DNA of 64,000 nucleotides from Chitinivorax tropicus (GTDB lineage: Bacteria; Pseudomonadota; Gammaproteobacteria; Burkholderiales; SCOH01), in contig NZ_JACHHY010000008.1 in assembly GCF_014202905.1 (NCBI RefSeq), positions 1-64,000 of the forward strand, in the 5' to 3' direction. This document shows, one piece after another, positions 17,012-26,298 of the stretch. A program made the translations under genes and the position numbers. The notes under the pieces are model-generated. The model was given only the letters and a program-made list of their open reading frames with translations, did not search any database and was not told the DNA's origin. Each line of letters opens with the position of its first letter. Position 1 is the first letter of the stretch.

Positions 17012-18085
17012 ATGATGTGGATAACCCTAATGAAAAACAAAAGTACCCTTTACAAGGCCTTGGCCGTATCGGCGTGTGTGGCTGCCGGTGCACTGTTGAC
17101 TGGCGCAGGCTCGCCCCAGCCGGGTGAGGCCGGTGGCCCCAAGCGCCCAGTCAAGGCGCTGATCATCAGCATGTTCGAGCCCGAAGCCAAGCCCTGGCTG
17201 GATAAGCTCAACCTGACGCAGGAATACGCTGTTCCCGGCCTGTCGCCGGATTTTCCGACTGTGCGCTGCAATAAAGACGATGTCTGCCAGATGACCACTG
17301 GCATGGGGCATGCGAATGCGGCGGCATCGATGGCGGCCTTGGTGTTCAGCGGGCGCTTTGATTTGTCGAAAAGCTATTTCCTGATTGCAGGTATTGCTGG
17401 CATCGATCCCAAGCAGGGTACATTGGGTACGGCAACCTGGTCACGCTATCTGGTGGATTTCAGTATCGCTTGGGAGCTGGATTCCCGCTCCATCCCCAGC
17501 AGCTGGACGACCGGCTATTTTGGCATCAACACCAAAGGCCCGGGTATCAAACCACCGCTGGATTACAAGACAGAAGTCTTCCAGCTGAACGAGGCGTTGT
17601 TGCAAAAGGCGCTGGCCTTGTCCAAGAACGCACAGCTGGACGACAGTGATGTTGCCAAAGCGTATCGAGTCAAGTACGGCTTTGCGCCAGCCAACCAGCC
17701 GCCAACCGTCGTACAGTGCGACACGCTGGCGGGTGATACTTGGTGGCATGGCGAGCTGCTGGGCAAGCAAGCTGAGGAGTGGACCAAGCTGTTGACCGAT
17801 GGCAAGGGTACCTACTGCACCACACAGCAGGAAGACAACGCGACCTACGAGGCGTTGAAACGCGGTGCCAATGAGGGCCTGCTGGACATCAATCGTGTGG
17901 CAGTGTTGCGCACGGCTGCCAACTTTGATCGCCCACATAAAGGGCAATCAGCGTATGAATCGCTGGCGCTGACTGACTCTGGCGGTTTTGTTCCATCAAC
18001 CAATAACCTTTATCGGGCTGGTTGGCCGCTGATCAACGATATCGTTACCAATTGGGAGCAGTGGAAGTCTGGTGTACCGCGCTAA
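17012..18085 (+). CDS. NUP-family (purine nucleoside permease-annotated) exported protein 1
   Basis: 357 residues from the first ATG; the third ATG, at 17030 ('MKNKSTLYKALAV'), gives a cleaner signal peptide and is the likelier start. After the signal come 'ALIISMFEPEAKPW', 'VRCNKDDVCQMTTGMGHANA', 'YFLIAGIAGIDP' and 'GKGTYCTTQQEDNAT', the conserved blocks of the NUP family. Databases call this family purine nucleoside permease, yet after the signal peptide no membrane helices are visible. The TGMGHANA and GIAGIDP blocks recall nucleoside-phosphorylase folds. I read it as a periplasmic purine-nucleoside-binding or -cleaving protein. A close paralogue follows 48 bp downstream. Confidence 0.8.
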   Translation: MMWITLMKNKSTLYKALAVSACVAAGALLTGAGSPQPGEAGGPKRPVKALIISMFEPEAKPWLDKLNLTQEYAVPGLSPDFPTVRCNKDDVCQMTTGMGHANAAASMAALVFSGRFDLSKSYFLIAGIAGIDPKQGTLGTATWSRYLVDFSIAWELDSRSIPSSWTTGYFGINTKGPGIKPPLDYKTEVFQLNEALLQKALALSKNAQLDDSDVAKAYRVKYGFAPANQPPTVVQCDTLAGDTWWHGELLGKQAEEWTKLLTDGKGTYCTTQQEDNATYEALKRGANEGLLDINRVAVLRTAANFDRPHKGQSAYESLALTDSGGFVPSTNNLYRAGWPLINDIVTNWEQWKSGVPR

Positions 18086-18133
18086 GCGCGATGTTTCAAG
18101 ACGGATGTAAACCACGCTCGCACAGGAATCATT

Positions 18134-19189
18134 ATGAAATACCCCACCTTTTTGAAAGCAGCCGGTCTGCCCGTGGCGGCCACGATGCTCGCCGCGCTCA
18201 CCACCGGTTGCGTCTCAATGAATAACACCAGTGGCAATGAAGGCCGACCGGTCAAGGCCATGGTGATCAGCATGTTTGCGCCGGAAAGTGAGCCTTGGGT
18301 CAAGAAGATGAATCTGACCGAGGAAATCCGCGTGCCCGGCCTGTCGCCTGATTACCCGGTTGTCCGTTGCAATGCGTCGGATGTGTGCAATGTGGTCACC
18401 GGCATGGGCCACGCCAATGCCGCTGCCACCATGATGGCGTTGATCCAGAGCGGCAAGTTCGATCTGAGCAAGACTTATTTCCTGATCGCGGGGATTGCAG
18501 GCATCGACCCGAACCAAGGCACCTTGGGCTCCGCAGCCTGGGCGCGCTTCATGGTCGATTATGGGATCGCCTGGGAAATCGACGCCCGTGAGATGCCCAA
18601 GGACTGGGAATATGGTTACTTCGGCATCTTTACCAAGGGCCCCAACGAAAAGCCCAAGCCGGATTACCGCACTGAGGTGTTTGAGCTGAATACCGCGCTG
18701 ATGCAAAAGGCACTGGAGCTGTCGAAAAACGTCAAGCTGGATGACAGCAACGAAGCCAAGGCCTTCCGTGCGAAATACCCGTCTGCCCCGGCCAACCAGC
18801 CGCCGAAGGTCATCCAGTGCGACACCGCCACCAGTGGCACTTGGTTTGCAGGGAATGTATTGGGTAAACGTGCGCAGGACTGGGTCAAGCTGATGACCGA
18901 CGGCAAAGGTACCTATTGCACGACCCAACAGGAAGACAACGCGACATTTGAAGTATTGAAGCGGGGTGCCACCATGGGCCGCCTCGATATCAATCGTGTT
19001 GCGGTGCTGCGTACCGGTGCGGATTTCGACCGTCCTTACCCAGGCCAATCCGATGTCGAAGGCTTGGTGGAGTACGCCGCGCAAGGTGGCTTTGAGCCAG
19101 CCCGCTGGAACCTGTACCACGCAGGAAGCCCGTTGATCAACGATATCGTCGCCAATTGGTCAAGTTGGTCGGCGGGCGTGCCGCGCTGA
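18134..19189 (+). CDS. NUP-family exported protein 2 (possible lipoprotein)
   Basis: 351 residues, clearly a tandem paralogue of the preceding gene: the blocks from 'MVISMFAPESEPW' to 'SPLINDIVANW' align throughout without large gaps. The N-terminus is a signal peptide ending LTTGC (Cys26), a near-lipobox, so it may be membrane-anchored where copy 1 is soluble. The GIAGIDP, GMGHANAAA and TYCTTQQEDNAT motifs are intact. It is presumably co-transcribed with copy 1; a strong terminator follows at 19235. The substrate is likely a purine nucleoside, from family annotation only. Confidence 0.8.
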   Translation: MKYPTFLKAAGLPVAATMLAALTTGCVSMNNTSGNEGRPVKAMVISMFAPESEPWVKKMNLTEEIRVPGLSPDYPVVRCNASDVCNVVTGMGHANAAATMMALIQSGKFDLSKTYFLIAGIAGIDPNQGTLGSAAWARFMVDYGIAWEIDAREMPKDWEYGYFGIFTKGPNEKPKPDYRTEVFELNTALMQKALELSKNVKLDDSNEAKAFRAKYPSAPANQPPKVIQCDTATSGTWFAGNVLGKRAQDWVKLMTDGKGTYCTTQQEDNATFEVLKRGATMGRLDINRVAVLRTGADFDRPYPGQSDVEGLVEYAAQGGFEPARWNLYHAGSPLINDIVANWSSWSAGVPR

Positions 19190-19234
19190 TGCCATTCCCT
19201 GTCAACAACCTGTTGAGGGGTAGCAACAAAAAAA

Positions 19235-19257
19235 CCGCTGGCTTGCCAGCGGTTTTT
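19235..19257 (+). terminator. Rho-independent terminator after the NUP pair
   Basis: Stem ccgctgg/ccagcgg with a 4-base loop (cttg), flanked by A- and T-runs (aaaaa...ttttt), so it can terminate both the NUP operon and the converging isomerase operon. Confidence 0.9.
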
Positions 19258-19313
19258 CAATGATCGGTGTGGCGCCAGATGCAGTGCCGACCAGGAAGGC
19301 ACACCGAGGCAGC

Positions 19314-20126
19314 CTAATCGCGGAACTGCCCATCCCGCTTCTGCATCGAGGCCATGATGGCCTCTTGAATATCTGCTGACATCAGCATCGCTGCGTTCCA
19401 GCCAGCGACGAAATCCAGGCCATCCGCCACCGAATGATCCCGCGAGTAGTTGAGCACCTGCTTGGTGCCACGCATGACCAACGGGGATTTTCTGGCGATA
19501 TCCGCTGCAATGGACATGACCGACTGTAACAAGGTGTCACGATCAGCAAAGCTGCGGTTGGCCAGCCCCAGCTGAACGGCTTCGGTGCCGCTGACCCGGC
19601 GGCAGGTATAGGCCAGCTCGCGCGCTTGCCCCTCTCCGATCAAACGCGGCAAGCGTTGCAGGGTGCCGACGTCGGCTACCAGGCCCATATCCGCTTCTTT
19701 GACGCAGAAATAGGCGTCGTCAGTGGTGTAGCGCATGTCAGCAGCGCAGATCAGATCCACCCCGCCACCGACGCAGGCGCCGTGGATGGCCGCCAGCACC
19801 GGCTTGCGGCAACGCTCAAGCGCGGTCAGGCAGTCTTGCAGGTCAACGATGATACGGCGCAGCTTTTCGCGTGATCGCGCTTCGCAAGGGTCTTCGATAC
19901 GGGCTTTGAGCCCCATCATCATCATCAGGTCGATGCCGGAGCAGAAGTGTTTGCCATTCCCGGCCAGAACCGCCACCCGGGCGGCGGGCTCGTCATCGAT
20001 CCAATCGAAAGCCTGACGGATATCCGCCCACATGCGCTCATCCATGGCATTGGCTTTGTCCGGGCGGTTCAATTCAACCAGGGCGATGTGGTTTTCCAGC
20101 GTAATCTTGATGGTGTCGAGCTGCAT
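19314..20126 (-). CDS. Crotonase-family Delta3,5-Delta2,4-dienoyl-CoA isomerase-like protein
   Basis: 270 residues from the ATG at 20126, chosen for its AGGAG ribosome site; an upstream in-frame start would overlap the preceding gene. Crotonase landmarks: 'HFCSGIDL' and 'GACVGGGVDLICAADMRY' form the oxyanion hole. The block 'GLVADVGTLQRLPRLIG' is characteristic of dienoyl-CoA isomerases (ECH1), whose catalytic Asp lies in ADVGTLQRL. It likely shifts double bonds during beta-oxidation of unsaturated fatty acids. It forms an operon with the thioesterase-like gene just upstream, downstream of a tetR gene in the same direction. Confidence 0.88.
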   Translation of the reverse strand: MQLDTIKITLENHIALVELNRPDKANAMDERMWADIRQAFDWIDDEPAARVAVLAGNGKHFCSGIDLMMMMGLKARIEDPCEARSREKLRRIIVDLQDCLTALERCRKPVLAAIHGACVGGGVDLICAADMRYTTDDAYFCVKEADMGLVADVGTLQRLPRLIGEGQARELAYTCRRVSGTEAVQLGLANRSFADRDTLLQSVMSIAADIARKSPLVMRGTKQVLNYSRDHSVADGLDFVAGWNAAMLMSADIQEAIMASMQKRDGQFRD

Positions 20127-20140
20127 TGTGGATTCTCCTG

Positions 20141-20635
20141 TCATGAGCGTTTCTTGGGCACCCACGCCCAGATCATTTCACATTGGATGGGGGACTCGCC
20201 GGACGCATCCGTGATGACGACGGGTACGCTGACTTCGCCTTTCTCCAGTGTGGTGATGGCGATGATCTGATCTTCGCGCAAGGCGGCAACGGCTTTCATG
20301 TCGCCTTGCGCACGTTTGAGGTAATCCACCTTCAAGGTTTTGATCAGAGGCAGCTTGTCGTCTGGTAAATGCATGCCCACTGCGAAGCCAGTGGCTGTTT
20401 CTGCCAATAAGGCCATGGCTGCGGCATGCACGCCTTTGATGTGATTCTGCACCCGGCGCCGGTTTTTGATCGACACCACGACCTGCGCCTGTGAAATATG
20501 CTCGAAGCGGAGCTTGGCGGTGCCCAGAAAAGGGACGACATTGCCCAGCAGAAAGCTTTGCAGGCTGGGCTTCATGCCACTTGGCAGCCCGTCCAGCTTG
20601 CCGACAAGCCGGGTCATTTGATTACTGGTTGCCAT
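20141..20635 (-). CDS. DUF4442 hotdog-fold thioesterase-like protein
   Basis: 164 residues from the ATG at 20635, which has a GGAG ribosome site 6 bp upstream; the frame extends further but without protein-like sequence. 'FLGTAKLRFEHIS', 'NHIKGVHAAAMALLAETATGF' and 'KTLKVDYLKRAQGDM' are hallmarks of DUF4442/PaaI-like hotdog proteins, where the His-containing helix faces the acyl-CoA. It probably hydrolyses or binds acyl-CoA. Its position between tetR and the isomerase suggests one fatty-acid degradation cluster under TetR control. Confidence 0.82.
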   Translation of the reverse strand: MATSNQMTRLVGKLDGLPSGMKPSLQSFLLGNVVPFLGTAKLRFEHISQAQVVVSIKNRRRVQNHIKGVHAAAMALLAETATGFAVGMHLPDDKLPLIKTLKVDYLKRAQGDMKAVAALREDQIIAITTLEKGEVSVPVVITDASGESPIQCEMIWAWVPKKRS

Positions 20636-20723
20636 TTCGCTCTCCATGATGATGTGTTTTGTCGGTTGGTTGCCAAGCGGGGCTGTCTGGCAGTGGGCGT
20701 GCTTTGTCGCCAGTGGGCATGAT

Positions 20724-21320
20724 CTAGGCGAGCTGCCCACCCGCACCTAGCCCAAGCCGGATCTGTTTGATGATGTCGTCGAGAATCGTCGAGTTCTCCA
20801 TGACCCGTGCGACCTGCAGGCCACCTTGTAGCGCAGCCATGATGGTGGAGGCCCGATCACGTGGTATGCCTTTGAAGCGAAAATACCCCTTGTTCTGGCC
20901 TTCGATCAGGATCAACTCGGCCCAGGCCAGCAGCTCTTGCATGAATGCCTGGGTTTCCGCCTGCATTTCCGGCGGCAAGACCAGATATTCCGCCGAGAGT
21001 ACGCCCGTTGGACAGATCCGCTGATTTTGATCGTAGTAACGAACCACCAGGTCGAAATACCACTCCAGCTTTTGCCAAGGGTCACCCGCCAGGGTTTCCT
21101 GCTGGGCGGTCCATCGTGCAAAACGGCGGCGATAGCGCTGGATCAGCGCCACGCCCAGATCCGTCTTGGATGGGAAGTGGTAATGGATGGCGGCATTCTT
21201 GACACCTAGCGTGGCCGAGATGTGCTGATAGCTGAAGGCAGAGAAGCTGCGGGTCAGCAATAGCTCTTCGGCCAGATCAAGAATGCGCTTTTTGGTATCG
21301 GTTTTGGCTGGCGCAGACAT
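20724..21320 (-). CDS. TetR/AcrR-family regulator of the fatty-acid cluster
   Basis: 198 residues. N-terminal HTH: 'KKRILDLAEELL', then 'SYQHISATLGVKNAAIHYHFPSK' (the recognition helix ends in the YHFPSK signature). The C-terminal ligand domain has no clear relative. The gene has no ribosome site: its promoter places the transcription start at or next to the ATG (see 21328-21356). It lies immediately upstream of the thioesterase and isomerase genes in the same direction, so it probably represses itself and them, with an acyl-CoA or similar ligand. The ligand is a guess from the neighbours. Confidence 0.88.
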   Translation of the reverse strand: MSAPAKTDTKKRILDLAEELLLTRSFSAFSYQHISATLGVKNAAIHYHFPSKTDLGVALIQRYRRRFARWTAQQETLAGDPWQKLEWYFDLVVRYYDQNQRICPTGVLSAEYLVLPPEMQAETQAFMQELLAWAELILIEGQNKGYFRFKGIPRDRASTIMAALQGGLQVARVMENSTILDDIIKQIRLGLGAGGQLA

Positions 21321-21327
21321 GCATTTG

Positions 21328-21356
21328 ACTGTACTTACTGATCAGTAAGTTGTCAA
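21328..21356 (-). promoter_or_regulatory. tetR promoter with embedded palindromic operator; leaderless start
   Basis: On the minus strand a perfect TTGACA (21356-21351) and TACAGT (21333-21328) are separated by exactly 17 bp. That spacer is almost entirely the perfect 18-bp palindrome acttactgatcagtaagt (21333-21350). A repressor bound there would block RNA polymerase directly. The -10 box ends only 7 bases before the ATG at 21320, so transcription should begin at or within a base of the start codon. Confidence 0.82.
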
Positions 21357-21534
21357 TTGCCCGGCTTGACGCATGGCGCTGCTGAATCGAAATGCAATAT
21401 GGCGGATGCTGGCGTCGTCACCTGCCGTCAGAGAGGAAAGGCGAGTGTGATTCAAGACAGGCTTCGCGGGCGCACGCAGCTCAGGCCGCGTAACGTCACC
21501 ACATCAAGATCGGCTGGCAGCGCCGCCCGCCATA

Positions 21535-22254
21535 TCATGGTGGGCAATCGGCCAAGTTGACCTCGCTGCCTTTGATATCAGCAGAGATACCTGCCAAGCG
21601 GCTGCCAGTGGCTTCGTCGCCCTGTGGGATGATCAGGCTGGCGAAGCGCAGGGTTTCCCGTACGCCCACCCGCGCACTTTTCACGCCTTTTTCCTGTACC
21701 ACATCCAAGCGTTGTTTGGCGGCTTCCAAAGTCGAATACACACCTAGCGAGATGGCGTTGCGCCAGCGCCCGGCATCATTCACGATGAAGAAATCCTGCT
21801 CGGAAAGGCCCAGGGCCTGCAATTCCTCGGTTTTTCTGTGTGCATCGGACAGCGAGGGTTGCGGGAGCATGTACACCCAGAACCGCTTCTTGCTTTCAAT
21901 CCGTGGGTTGCCGATGGGTTTGCCGATCTGCAGGGTGTCCAGCAGCTGCTTGGCACGGGCGAGATCCGGTAGCGGGATCGATTCCCAGCGGAGGCACTGC
22001 TGGGTTGTATTCGTTGGCGTGCCAGCCTCGGCGACAGGCGCGCTCGTTGCCTCGGTGGCCGCTGCCTTGTCCTCAGTCGATGGTGTCGTTGGGGCCTTGT
22101 CGGCATCGGCAGGCTTGGGGGCTTCGGCCAGCAGTTTCGCACGTTCCGCATGCACCTCCCGCTGGTGCCAGTCTTGGGCAGGGGGCTCTGACAGGTGGGT
22201 GTAGCCGAACACCAGCAAGTTGGCAATCAGCAGTGCGATAAACAGCCATTTCAT
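21535..22254 (-). CDS. SPOR-domain membrane-anchored protein
   Basis: 239 residues: one N-terminal membrane helix (about 3-18), a charged Ala/Pro/Thr-rich linker (25-85), then a SPOR-like domain (about 125-195, 'KKRFWVYMLPQPSLSDAHRK...LGVYSTLEAAKQR'). SPOR domains bind glycan strands stripped of peptides at the division septum. The ATG overlaps the coaX stop by 4 bp. birA-coaX-SPOR is a common order in betaproteobacteria. The short C-terminal extension has no known motif. Confidence 0.85.
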   Translation of the reverse strand: MKWLFIALLIANLLVFGYTHLSEPPAQDWHQREVHAERAKLLAEAPKPADADKAPTTPSTEDKAAATEATSAPVAEAGTPTNTTQQCLRWESIPLPDLARAKQLLDTLQIGKPIGNPRIESKKRFWVYMLPQPSLSDAHRKTEELQALGLSEQDFFIVNDAGRWRNAISLGVYSTLEAAKQRLDVVQEKGVKSARVGVRETLRFASLIIPQGDEATGSRLAGISADIKGSEVNLADCPP

Positions 22255-23003
22255 TCGAGTGCAATCCTTAACAGACCTTCCAATACCAGATTATCGACCA
22301 AGATGGCGGGTAATGAGAGGTGCGGTTGTAACAATGGCCCATCTCCGCCAGACAAGACACAGCAGGCCGGTGCCACGTCTGCCTGATCCATTTCGAGCTG
22401 CATGCGCAAGATGGCACCAAGCAAGGCTTGAAGTATGCCGCCATGAATGGCGTCTGCGGTGTTGGTGGGGAAGGGCTGGTAATGACCCTGGCGGCGTCCT
22501 AAATCCGCCGTGCCTTGTGCAAGAGCGTTTTGCATCAGCCGAAAACCGGGAACGATGATGCCGCCCAGGAACTGACCTGATGCTGTCAGCGCGTCGACAG
22601 TCATGGCGGTGCCCAGATTGACCACCAGGCAGTGTTGTCCAGCCAGCTTCCTGGCGGCCAGCAGCGCCGCCCAGCGATCCGCACCGAGCTGGCTGGGCGT
22701 GGCGTAGTGGTTTTGTACATCAAGCCGCTGGCTACTGGGTGTCAGCCACTCGATGGTGAGGCCATGGCGAGCCAGCATGGTTTCCAGTTGGGCTTTGACT
22801 GCTATACCTGCGACATTTGAGCCCACCACGCGTTGGATGGCTGGCAGCGCTGACCATGCCGTGTGTAGGCCATCCAGCGCGTCCAGATTGGCGTGGCCGC
22901 GGTCAAGCCAGTTCTGGCCATTGTGCAGCGCCCATTTCACGCGGGTATTGCCAGCGTCGATCAGCAAGTGGCAAGGGGTGTGGGGCATGGGTTGGGTGCT
23001 CAT
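22251..23003 (-). CDS. coaX: Type III pantothenate kinase
   Basis: 250 residues from the ATG at 23003, which overlaps the birA stop (ATGA); an upstream in-frame start would lie inside birA. Motifs: 'LLIDAGNTRVKWAL' (phosphate-binding), 'GADRWAALLAARKL' and 'VVNLGTAMTVDAL', then 'GGIIVPGFRLM'. The enzyme phosphorylates pantothenate in the first step of coenzyme A synthesis and, unlike CoaA, is not inhibited by CoA. It is the middle gene of a tightly coupled birA-coaX-SPOR operon. Confidence 0.95.
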   Translation of the reverse strand: MSTQPMPHTPCHLLIDAGNTRVKWALHNGQNWLDRGHANLDALDGLHTAWSALPAIQRVVGSNVAGIAVKAQLETMLARHGLTIEWLTPSSQRLDVQNHYATPSQLGADRWAALLAARKLAGQHCLVVNLGTAMTVDALTASGQFLGGIIVPGFRLMQNALAQGTADLGRRQGHYQPFPTNTADAIHGGILQALLGAILRMQLEMDQADVAPACCVLSGGDGPLLQPHLSLPAILVDNLVLEGLLRIALE

Positions 23004-23977
23004 CGGCGCTGGCGCAGGCTCAGCTCGCCAGCGTGAATCCGCTCGATACCGGCGGCATCTTCGACAATCAAGGCGCCATCGGCATCCACTCCCCGCACCA
23101 CGACCGTCCGGCGGACACCGGCTGGCGAGAGCAGCTCGACCTGCTGTTGGTGGAATAGATGGGCGGTCTGCCACGCCGCTTGCAGTGCGGCGAATCCGCG
23201 TTGTTCGAAGATCTGCATGACTTCATCCAGGGTGTGCAGAATGCCCGCCAGAATGTGATTGCGAGAGACAGGCGACGCCAAGGCGCTGGCCACATCTGTC
23301 ACGGCTTGATCGATGTGGGCCTGCGTGTCGGCAGACAGCTTGCAGTTCAGCCCGATACCGATGACCGCACAGGATGGGCCCAGCGAGTCACCTTGTACCT
23401 CGATCAAGATGCCGGCCAGTTTGCGATCGTTCAGTAACACATCGTTTGGCCATTTCAAGCCCGCCTCGGTCACGCCCAGCTCGCGCAGTGCCTTGATCAG
23501 CGCCAAGCCGACCGCCAGGCTCAGGCCAGACAGGTGCGCAATGCCTTGCTGAAACCGCCACAATACTGAAAAGGCCAGACTGCCGCCCAGCTCACTGACC
23601 CAGGCCCGCCCCAGGCGGCCACGTCCTGCTGTCTGTTGTTCGGCAGCCAATACGGTGCGGTGCGGCGCTCCGACTGCTGCTTGCTGCATCAGCACGGTAT
23701 TGGTGGAGCTGATCTGATCCTGCACATGGAGATGATAAGGCTGGGACAAGTCCGCCAGCCCACCTTGGATGGCGGTGGTATCCAGCCAATCGATCGGGTT
23801 GGGCAGCCGATAGCCACGCCCTCTGACCGAATACAGGGTGATACCGGCAGCTTCGACGCCTTGCAGCGCCTGCCAGATGCTGGCACGCGATAGATCGAGC
23901 TGGCGGGCAAGGGCTTCTCCTGAATGGAACTGACCATCAGACAGTAGGCGGAGGACGTTGAAGCTGTGGGCGTTCAA
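23000..23977 (-). CDS. birA: Biotin--[acetyl-CoA-carboxylase] ligase / biotin repressor
   Basis: About 325 residues if translation starts at TTG 23977 ('LNAHSFNVLRLLSDGQ'); the frame continues to 24115 but the added N-terminus does not look like protein. A winged HTH (about 1-65, 'SGEALARQLDLSRASIWQAL') is followed by the ligase core with the biotinyl-AMP loop 'TAGRGRLGRAW' and 'LKWPNDVLLNDRKLAGIL', and a C-terminal SH3-like domain. It biotinylates the BCCP subunit of acetyl-CoA carboxylase and may repress biotin synthesis genes. The start codon is uncertain because no ribosome site is clear. Confidence 0.93.
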   Translation of the reverse strand: MNAHSFNVLRLLSDGQFHSGEALARQLDLSRASIWQALQGVEAAGITLYSVRGRGYRLPNPIDWLDTTAIQGGLADLSQPYHLHVQDQISSTNTVLMQQAAVGAPHRTVLAAEQQTAGRGRLGRAWVSELGGSLAFSVLWRFQQGIAHLSGLSLAVGLALIKALRELGVTEAGLKWPNDVLLNDRKLAGILIEVQGDSLGPSCAVIGIGLNCKLSADTQAHIDQAVTDVASALASPVSRNHILAGILHTLDEVMQIFEQRGFAALQAAWQTAHLFHQQQVELLSPAGVRRTVVVRGVDADGALIVEDAAGIERIHAGELSLRQRR

Positions 23978-24225
23978 GGCGGATGTCGTGTTTATTTGAT
24001 CTGGTGGCGAATGGTAGCACAGCCATGACGCAGTGCGACTGCCGATGCCGTGTGGGCATGCGCCGCTTATCCACGTCAGGCTTGGGTTCAAGGCCGGTTG
24101 CACTGCTGGCCCCACCCGCTTGGTCCGCAGGGTTTCCTGGCCCGTGCTAAAACTGTCTCAACAGCGGTCAGGCATCCTCGCGGCCCAGCCAGCCGCTCTG
24201 GTAACAGTATGGCTGCAGTGGTGCC

Positions 24226-26298
24226 CTACAGTGTGAAACGCCCGACGATGGCATTGAGGCTGCTCGCCAGTTGCTCCAGCTGCGTAACGGCCCGGCCCAT
24301 TTCCTCGGTTGCATCACGGTTGGTTTGCGACATGCTGCTGATTTTCTCGATATTGCGGGCAATGTCGGTACTGGCAGCGGCCTGCTCGCGGGTGGCATTG
24401 GCGATGATCCCAACATGGCCGACCAGCTCATCGGTGCGGGCTTTGACCGCACCCATCGCGTCCGCCGCCTGATTGGCCAGTTGCACGCCTTCTTCGATCT
24501 GGCGCTGGGTGGATTCCATGTCCCCATTGGCTTGGGTGATATCGTGCTGGATGGCTTGGACGATACGACCGATTTCAATGGTGGCTTCTCCCGTCCGGGC
24601 GGCGAGTTTTCTGACCTCGTCCGCCACTACGGCGAAGCCCCGTCCATGCTCCCCGGCACGGGCTGCTTCGATGGCGGCATTCAAGGCCAGTAGATTGGTC
24701 TGGTCTGCGATATCTTTGATGACACTGACGATGGTATTGACCTGTTGTGACTGGGTAGCCAAGTTGCCCATGGTATCCGCCAGCTTGAATACACTGCCAC
24801 TGGCGCGGCTGATTTCGCCTGCGACCTGGCTGGCCAGCTGCTGACCATTATGCGTCTGCTCGCCGGTGGTACGGGCGGTCTGCTCGAATTCACGAGCCGA
24901 GTCCGCAATGTGTTGAATGCTGACGGTGACTTGCTCGACACTGGCAGCGGTGGAGGTCGAGGCCTCTGCCTGGTGGTCGGTGGCATGCTCGATCTTTTGC
25001 GCAGAGCCGCCAAGCTCTGACGCGGCATGGCCGACGGCTTGGCTCTGTACGCTGACATCGGTGAACATATCACGCAGGCTGGCCATGAATCGATTGAATG
25101 CTTCAGCGGTCTGGCCGATCTCATCCTGTGAATGGATCGGGAGGCGCCGGGTCAGGTCGCCTTGGCCTGAGGACAAGGTTCGCATGGTGTCTGCCAGCCG
25201 ACGTAGCGGCTGGAGCAGGGTCGCCAGAACCAGCGACAGCACCCCCAAGATGATGGTTACGACAATGATGCCCGTCAGGATCGCATCGTTTCGGGCTTTC
25301 TTGGCGCTTTCCACAATGGCGGCATGAGGGACAGACACCCCGAGCGACCAGAATTGTCCTGTATTACCCAATGGGATGGGCAAGTAAATGTGTTCCCAGC
25401 CATCCCGCTCGAATTGGATGGTCTGCCCAGACTGAACCTTTTGCAGAAACCCATCGGGGAAGGCGTCGGCCTGTATGGTTTTGGCCAGATTCGCCGGGTC
25501 ATTGCTCACCACATACACCCCGCCGTGGGAAAGTAACGTGACATAGCCGGTGTCAAATGGTTTGAAACCACCGATTTGTTGCTGCAGGCTGCTCAGCGGC
25601 AGATCGAGTGCCGCCACCCCGACAAACTTGCCCGCCTTGTCTTTGATGGCAATGGTGATGGAGGACATGACCATCTTTGTGTCCTGTACTTCATAGGGAA
25701 AGGGCTCGATGATGGTATCGCGCTGCCGTTGCTTCGGTAGCGAATAAAAGTCACCCCAGCCGGATGCCTCGTAAGGTGGACGATACTCCGTCAGTTTGTC
25801 CCGATACGCCTCGAATTGCTTGGCTTGGTCAATAGGTATGATCGAGTCAACCATGATCTTACTGCCCACGCGGCTGATGAAGGGGGTGAAGCGGCCAGTC
25901 GGATCATGTCTTGGCCAGTCCAAGCGGAATTCATCATCCTTGCCGTCATAGGCATTGGGCTCCCATAGCATCCAGAGGCCGGAGGCCTGTGGAGCAGCGG
26001 TCAACAGATTCGTCATCAGCTGATAGACCATTTCACGGCTTGGGCGGTTTGCCATTTCCAGCCCTTGTAGCATGCTGGCCAAGTACTCAGGAAGCTGCCT
26101 GGCATTGGCCAACTCGGCGGAAACCTTCTGGGCATAGTTTTCAGCATCCTGCTTGGCAAGATGCATGCCTTGGGAGACTGCATCCCGATACGCATTGACA
26201 CTATTGATGGAGATGACGATTCCAAAGCCGATGATGACTTGGATAGCTGAGACGATCAGCACTTTGGTGCGTAAGGTCATAGTTTTGAACAACGCCAT
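24226..26298 (-). CDS. Methyl-accepting chemotaxis protein with dCache sensor
   Basis: About 690 residues from the ATG at 26298 ('[18 protein letters not shown]'); the frame continues 29 codons upstream with non-protein-like sequence. One TM helix (about 10-30) is followed by a periplasmic double-Cache domain (to about 315, including '[20 protein letters not shown]'), TM2, a HAMP domain and the signalling region with the hallmark tip '[20 protein letters not shown]...[13 protein letters not shown]'. There is no CheR-tethering pentapeptide at the end (GRFTL). dCache sensors commonly bind amino acids or organic acids; the ligand is unknown. Monocistronic. Confidence 0.93.
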   Translation of the reverse strand: MALFKTMTLRTKVLIVSAIQVIIGFGIVISINSVNAYRDAVSQGMHLAKQDAENYAQKVSAELANARQLPEYLASMLQGLEMANRPSREMVYQLMTNLLTAAPQASGLWMLWEPNAYDGKDDEFRLDWPRHDPTGRFTPFISRVGSKIMVDSIIPIDQAKQFEAYRDKLTEYRPPYEASGWGDFYSLPKQRQRDTIIEPFPYEVQDTKMVMSSITIAIKDKAGKFVGVAALDLPLSSLQQQIGGFKPFDTGYVTLLSHGGVYVVSNDPANLAKTIQADAFPDGFLQKVQSGQTIQFERDGWEHIYLPIPLGNTGQFWSLGVSVPHAAIVESAKKARNDAILTGIIVVTIILGVLSLVLATLLQPLRRLADTMRTLSSGQGDLTRRLPIHSQDEIGQTAEAFNRFMASLRDMFTDVSVQSQAVGHAASELGGSAQKIEHATDHQAEASTSTAASVEQVTVSIQHIADSAREFEQTARTTGEQTHNGQQLASQVAGEISRASGSVFKLADTMGNLATQSQQVNTIVSVIKDIADQTNLLALNAAIEAARAGEHGRGFAVVADEVRKLAARTGEATIEIGRIVQAIQHDITQANGDMESTQRQIEEGVQLANQAADAMGAVKARTDELVGHVGIIANATREQAAASTDIARNIEKISSMSQTNRDATEEMGRAVTQLEQLASSLNAIVGRFTL

